Positions 5,069-8,378 of a stretch of 8,378 bases of DNA are shown in pieces. Below the pieces are notes generated by a model. That model was given only the letters and a program-made list of their open reading frames with translations, was not told where the DNA came from and did not search any database. This stretch comes from DTKY01 sp037440765 (lineage in GTDB: Bacteria; Acidobacteriota; Terriglobia; Bryobacterales; Bryobacteraceae): NCBI GenBank assembly GCA_037440765.1, contig JBBITL010000129.1, forward strand, positions 1 to 8,378, in the 5' to 3' direction. The translations under genes were made by a program, and so were the position numbers. Within the stretch, counting starts at the first letter, position 1. The number at the start of each line of letters is the position of its first letter.

Positions 5069-8000
5069 ATGGTCTTGTCGAATCGTCTGCTGGCCTGCGT
5101 GTTCGCTGCGGCCCTGGCTCCGGTGGCAGTGGGGCAGGTCATTCTCAGCCCGGCTCCGTCCCGCGTCCTGGGCCACCCGCAGGCGAGTCTCAGGACGGTG
5201 AACCCCAATTTTGTCGAGGGGAAAGAACTCTATCAGCCTTTCGCCGTCGCAGTCGACACAGCCTCGACGCCCCCGATTCTCTACGTCGCCGACACGTTCA
5301 ACAACCGTGTTCTGGCCTGGCGCAACGCCTCGCAGTTCGCCAATGGAGCCATGGCGGACATGGTCATCGGGCAGCAGGACTTCACCTCGACGAATCCCCT
5401 GGGGCCCGGCACCGAGTTCAACAGCGGGCTGTATTATCCGGCCGGCTTGGCCGTCGATGCTCGAGGGGATCTCTTTGTCGCGGACTCGGGAAACAACCGG
5501 GTGCTGCGCTATCCCAGGCCCTTCGACAACCCCCGCCCGGCTCTGCCGGACCTTGTAATCGGCCAGCGTACCCTCACCGCCCGCGACGCCAACAAAGACC
5601 CCGATACTGCTACCATTTCAGGCCGCACCCTCAGGCTGTTTCACAACAACGCGGTCTATGGCGCGATGCTGTTCGACCGGGACGGGAACCTGTTCGTCGC
5701 CGACGGCGGTAACCACCGCGTTCTTCGCTTCCCTGCCGGCCGGGTAGGGCCGGGCGCAGCCTTCACGCCCGAGGCGGACCTGGTACTGGGCCAGCCCACC
5801 TTCAATCGGCTGGATCCGCCTGCGCCAGCCAATAGCGGGGACCTGACTGCCATGCGCGCCCCTGTCGCCCTGGCCATGGACCCCAGCCGGCGGTTGTACG
5901 TGTGCGACGCGCTGCACCGCGTCCTGGTCTACCCCGCCCTGATGTTCAACGGCGCCGCCGCCGAGAGGAGACTCGGGGGAGTCCTCAACGCGCAAAACAA
6001 CCTTCAGCCCCCCACACAGCAGAGCCTCAATGAGCCCAACGGCATCTTCTTTGTGGGCGATAGGCCGTACGTGGTCGACAGCCGCAACCACCGCATCCTG
6101 CGATTCAGCAGGTTCGAGGAGTGGCCGGGCGCCGCCGTACCCGCCGCCGACGGCCTCATCGGACAGGCCACCTACACGGACTTCCGCCCCAACCGCAACG
6201 CGCCCTGGCCCGTGACCGCCATCGGCCAGGCGCCGGCAGTCTCCTTCAATTATCCAACGGCCGCGGTGGTGGCGGCTGACGAGCTCTTTCTGGCCGACAG
6301 CGGTAACAACCGTGTGATCGTCCTGCCGGTTCCGGGCTCGACCATGGACGGCGCCATCTCCGCCAGGCGCGTCGTGGGGCAGTCGAACCTGGACGACGAC
6401 GGCCCCAACCGCGTCGAGTCCCGCGGCTTCAATTTCGGCGACATGGCGGCCGGACTGGTGGGCAGACTGACGCCCGGACTGGCGGTGGATACACGCGCGA
6501 ATCCGCCCCGGCTCTACGTCGCCGACACCGCGAACAACCGCATCCTCGGCTTCCCCGACGCCCGCACAGTTAAACTCAGCGACCCGGCGGCGATTATTAT
6601 CGGCCAGCCCAGCGACAACAGGGCGGCCGCAAACTGGGCTCCCCAGAATGTGGGCACGCCGAGCGAGCACGGCTTGTTCTATCCTCAGGGACTGGCGGTG
6701 GACAGCGAGGGCAACCTGTGGGTCGCCGACTCGGCCAACGGCCGCGTGCTCCGCTACCCGCCACCGTCGTTTGAGCCAGGAGCGCCCCGCCCGGTAGCCA
6801 ACCTGGTCCTCGGCAAACGCTCGTTCACCGCGACTCGTGAATCCGCGCCGGACCCCACGGCCGACAATTTCTCATACCCGGTCGGATTGGCCTTCACCAC
6901 CGGCGGCCACCTGCTGGTTTCCGACGCCGAGTTCAACCGCGTGCTCCTGTTCATGAAGCCCGCCGGCGGCTTCATCTCCGGCATGCCGGCCGACAAGGTG
7001 TTCGGCCAGACCGGCTTCTTCTCGCGCACAGCCGCCGCCACCGACGCCAACCGGCAGAACTTCAACACGCCGCTGCAAATCTCGGCTGACTCCGACGACC
7101 GGCTCCTCATCTGCGACTTTGGCCTGAACCGGATTCTCATTATCGACAGCATCACCGAGCGAACCAGCGGCGCGGCGGCCGACGCTTCGATTACGAGTCT
7201 CGGCAGCGCCCTGGGGACCTTGCAGTCACCACGCGGCATCTTCTCAAGCCCGGCCACGGGGGAGACCTGGGTCGCGGCCAGAACTACTTCCAGGGGACTG
7301 GGGCTGCTGAGGATACGCCCCACCTTCACCGCGCCGGACTTCTTCGTGGGCGGCAGTTCCAGCGAGATCCCGCTGGGGGTAACCGCCACAGGCTCCGGTA
7401 CTCCCCTGGTTGCCGTTTCTTCGCACCGCGTCATGGCCTACTCGCCCGCCTCCACAATCACCAACGCCTCCAACTACGAGCCTGAGATCGCCCCCGGCAT
7501 GTACGCCACGCTGTGGCCTTTCAGCGGCTTTGTCTTCCCGGTGTCCACCACCGTCGCTCCCCGACTCCCGCTGCCCAATGAACTCTCCGACTTGCAGTTG
7601 CTCATCAATGGTGCGCCGTCGCCGCTGCACTTCCTCTCGCCGGGACAGATCAACTTTGTGGTGCCCAAGTCCTCGCCCACCTCGGGGAGCCTGGAGGTCC
7701 AGTTGGTCCGCAAGTCAACCGGCGAAATCCTGGCGGTCGGCTGCACACAGAACTTCAACCGTACCGGATGCCTTGATCCTTACCTGCCGCTCCAGGCCAG
7801 TTCCTACTCGGTGGGCTTTTTTACCGCCGACAGCTCCGGACGCAGCCAGATCAGGGCGCTTAACATCAGGGCCGGGGGCGGGTACTACGGAAACTGCACA
7901 GGAGATAACCTCGCTCCCTGCCTGAACTCCGCCTCGAACCCCGTCAAGGGAGGCGACATCCTGGAGATGTACCTCACCGGCGAGGGGCTGGATGTGGAAG

Positions 8001-8281
8001 GAGTCATGTCAATCCAGGACGGAGCCGCCCCAGGGCCGGGCCGAAACACCATGCGGCTGCCGCAAGTCTTTCTGGGGTCGGGGCGCAAGCTGTTGCCCGA
8101 CTCCGAGGTTCTCTACTCCGGGCTCAACTCCGAGTACCCGGGACTATGGCAGATCAATATCCGGATCCCCAAAGGTGACGGCGCTCCCATCGGTCCCGCC
8201 GTCCCGATCCAGGTCATTTACCGCACCTCGGATTCCTGGCGCGTCAACAAGTTCTTACAGACTATCGCCGTGACCCAGTAG
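5069..8281 (+). CDS. Secreted NHL-repeat protein with Solibacter-type C-terminal domain, 1070 aa
   Basis: A large exported protein of unknown function. Residues 1-22 form a signal peptide: Arg6, a hydrophobic core at 7-21, and likely cleavage after AVG at 22. NHL-type blades follow, with the core D-x-x-N-x-R-[VI]-L at Asp75, 139, 212, 280, 337, 410, 486, 554, 619 and 683, i.e. ten copies about 57-76 residues apart. The fourth has lost one residue (DALHRV). Weaker copies may lie around 735-747 and 780-791. Between blades a second motif recurs, V-x-G-Q-x-x-F-T (99-106, 163-170, 239-245, 363-370, 435-441, 510-515, 580-587, 644-651). NHL repeats normally fold into beta-propellers that bind proteins or other ligands. 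Residues ~797-1068 match my memory of TIGR03437: ITNASNY-IAPGMYATL, then INGAPSPLHFLSPGQINFVVP (846-866), NPVKGGDILEMYLTGEGL (957-974) and YPGLWQINIRIP (1023-1034). Four Cys in that domain (892, 901, 943, 951) could form disulfides. There is no membrane anchor or sorting tail. A catalytic role is not evident. Confidence 0.88.
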   Translation: MVLSNRLLACVFAAALAPVAVGQVILSPAPSRVLGHPQASLRTVNPNFVEGKELYQPFAVAVDTASTPPILYVADTFNNRVLAWRNASQFANGAMADMVIGQQDFTSTNPLGPGTEFNSGLYYPAGLAVDARGDLFVADSGNNRVLRYPRPFDNPRPALPDLVIGQRTLTARDANKDPDTATISGRTLRLFHNNAVYGAMLFDRDGNLFVADGGNHRVLRFPAGRVGPGAAFTPEADLVLGQPTFNRLDPPAPANSGDLTAMRAPVALAMDPSRRLYVCDALHRVLVYPALMFNGAAAERRLGGVLNAQNNLQPPTQQSLNEPNGIFFVGDRPYVVDSRNHRILRFSRFEEWPGAAVPAADGLIGQATYTDFRPNRNAPWPVTAIGQAPAVSFNYPTAAVVAADELFLADSGNNRVIVLPVPGSTMDGAISARRVVGQSNLDDDGPNRVESRGFNFGDMAAGLVGRLTPGLAVDTRANPPRLYVADTANNRILGFPDARTVKLSDPAAIIIGQPSDNRAAANWAPQNVGTPSEHGLFYPQGLAVDSEGNLWVADSANGRVLRYPPPSFEPGAPRPVANLVLGKRSFTATRESAPDPTADNFSYPVGLAFTTGGHLLVSDAEFNRVLLFMKPAGGFISGMPADKVFGQTGFFSRTAAATDANRQNFNTPLQISADSDDRLLICDFGLNRILIIDSITERTSGAAADASITSLGSALGTLQSPRGIFSSPATGETWVAARTTSRGLGLLRIRPTFTAPDFFVGGSSSEIPLGVTATGSGTPLVAVSSHRVMAYSPASTITNASNYEPEIAPGMYATLWPFSGFVFPVSTTVAPRLPLPNELSDLQLLINGAPSPLHFLSPGQINFVVPKSSPTSGSLEVQLVRKSTGEILAVGCTQNFNRTGCLDPYLPLQASSYSVGFFTADSSGRSQIRALNIRAGGGYYGNCTGDNLAPCLNSASNPVKGGDILEMYLTGEGLDVEGVMSIQDGAAPGPGRNTMRLPQVFLGSGRKLLPDSEVLYSGLNSEYPGLWQINIRIPKGDGAPIGPAVPIQVIYRTSDSWRVNKFLQTIAVTQ

Positions 8282-8313
8282 GGTCGAGCGCACCGTAATC
8301 CGTCCGTAGTTAT

Positions 8314-8335
8314 GGGCTGGAGGGAGGAGGGGGGG
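8314..8335 (+). other. G-rich run with G-quadruplex potential downstream of the NHL-repeat gene
   Basis: Four G-triplets fit the G3-N1-7 pattern: 8314-8316, 8322-8324, 8329-8331 and 8333-8335, with loops of five, four and one base. It is on the coding strand about 33 bases after the stop, so both the RNA and the DNA strand could fold. It may be chance in GC-rich DNA. Confidence 0.35.
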
Positions 8336-8351
8336 CGCGATTTCGGGCCTG

Positions 8352-8374
8352 CGTGCCGTTATCGACGCGGCACG
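8352..8374 (+). terminator. Weak hairpin, possible terminator of the NHL-repeat gene
   Basis: A perfect 7-bp stem (cgtgccg at 8352-8358 with cggcacg at 8368-8374) has a nine-base loop. No T-run is visible before the window ends four bases later, so intrinsic termination cannot be shown. The 8282-8378 stretch holds no other supportable gene. Confidence 0.25.
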
Positions 8375-8378
8375 GACG

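Noticed and set aside
5087..5098. Lipoprotein signal (LLAC at residues 7-10 of the NHL-repeat protein)
   Set aside because: Only three hydrophobic residues precede the Cys and Leu at -2 is atypical; the hydrophobic core continues after it to an AVG cleavage site.
5618..6670. 350-codon open frame antisense to the NHL-repeat gene
   Set aside because: Its composition (many Gly, Val, His, Arg) mirrors the NHL codons in reverse, and no family is recognisable; the sense frame has regular repeats and a signal peptide.
8312..8378. ATG at 8312 opening a frame to the window end
   Set aside because: No ribosome binding site, coding over a G-rich run, and too short to judge.

Overview
The window looks like a high-GC chromosomal segment from an acidobacterium of the Solibacter/Bryobacter group (order Bryobacterales). 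The main clue is the large secreted protein on the right. Its C-terminal ~270 residues look like the domain catalogued as the 'Solibacter uncharacterized C-terminal domain' (TIGR03437), which is strongly expanded in that lineage. Menaquinone synthesis by the futalosine route and short GC-rich intergenic repeats with a CCGCGA-CGT-AG-GAGCGG core also fit. This placement is an inference from recalled family features; no search was run.

Layout. A possible tail of an upstream gene (2-91) runs almost directly into a GT-B family 4 glycosyltransferase (93-1310, +). This gene converges on an adenine-specific DNA methyltransferase (1414-3066, -). The gap between them is filled by a nested inverted repeat (1293-1411). 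The methyltransferase is the last gene of a leftward set whose first two genes are mqnA (4147-4941, TTG start) and mqnC (3119-4147), overlapping by one base as TGATG. A 127-base divergent intergenic region separates mqnA from a rightward gene for a ~1070-residue exported NHL-repeat protein (5069-8281). The last ~97 bases hold a G-rich run with quadruplex potential and a small hairpin.

How the genes relate. MqnA (chorismate dehydratase) and MqnC (radical SAM dehypoxanthine futalosine cyclase) catalyse the first and a later step of futalosine-type menaquinone biosynthesis; MqnB, MqnD and MqnE are not in the window. The methyltransferase follows mqnC by 52 bases with its own ribosome binding site. 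It has no restriction partner here, so it looks like an orphan enzyme co-transcribed with quinone genes. The glycosyltransferase and the NHL protein have no obvious functional link to the mqn genes.

Most notable observations: a 28-base repeat unit present three times, two copies forming the hairpin between the convergent genes and one in the mqnC-methyltransferase gap; a near-perfect Shine-Dalgarno sequence stranded about 60 bases upstream of mqnA, in frame with it but cut off by a TGA; and a composite repeat (NHL motif plus a V-x-G-Q-x-x-F motif) running through the secreted protein. I saw no phage, insertion sequence, CRISPR array, tRNA or rRNA. No clearly new multi-gene system is visible.
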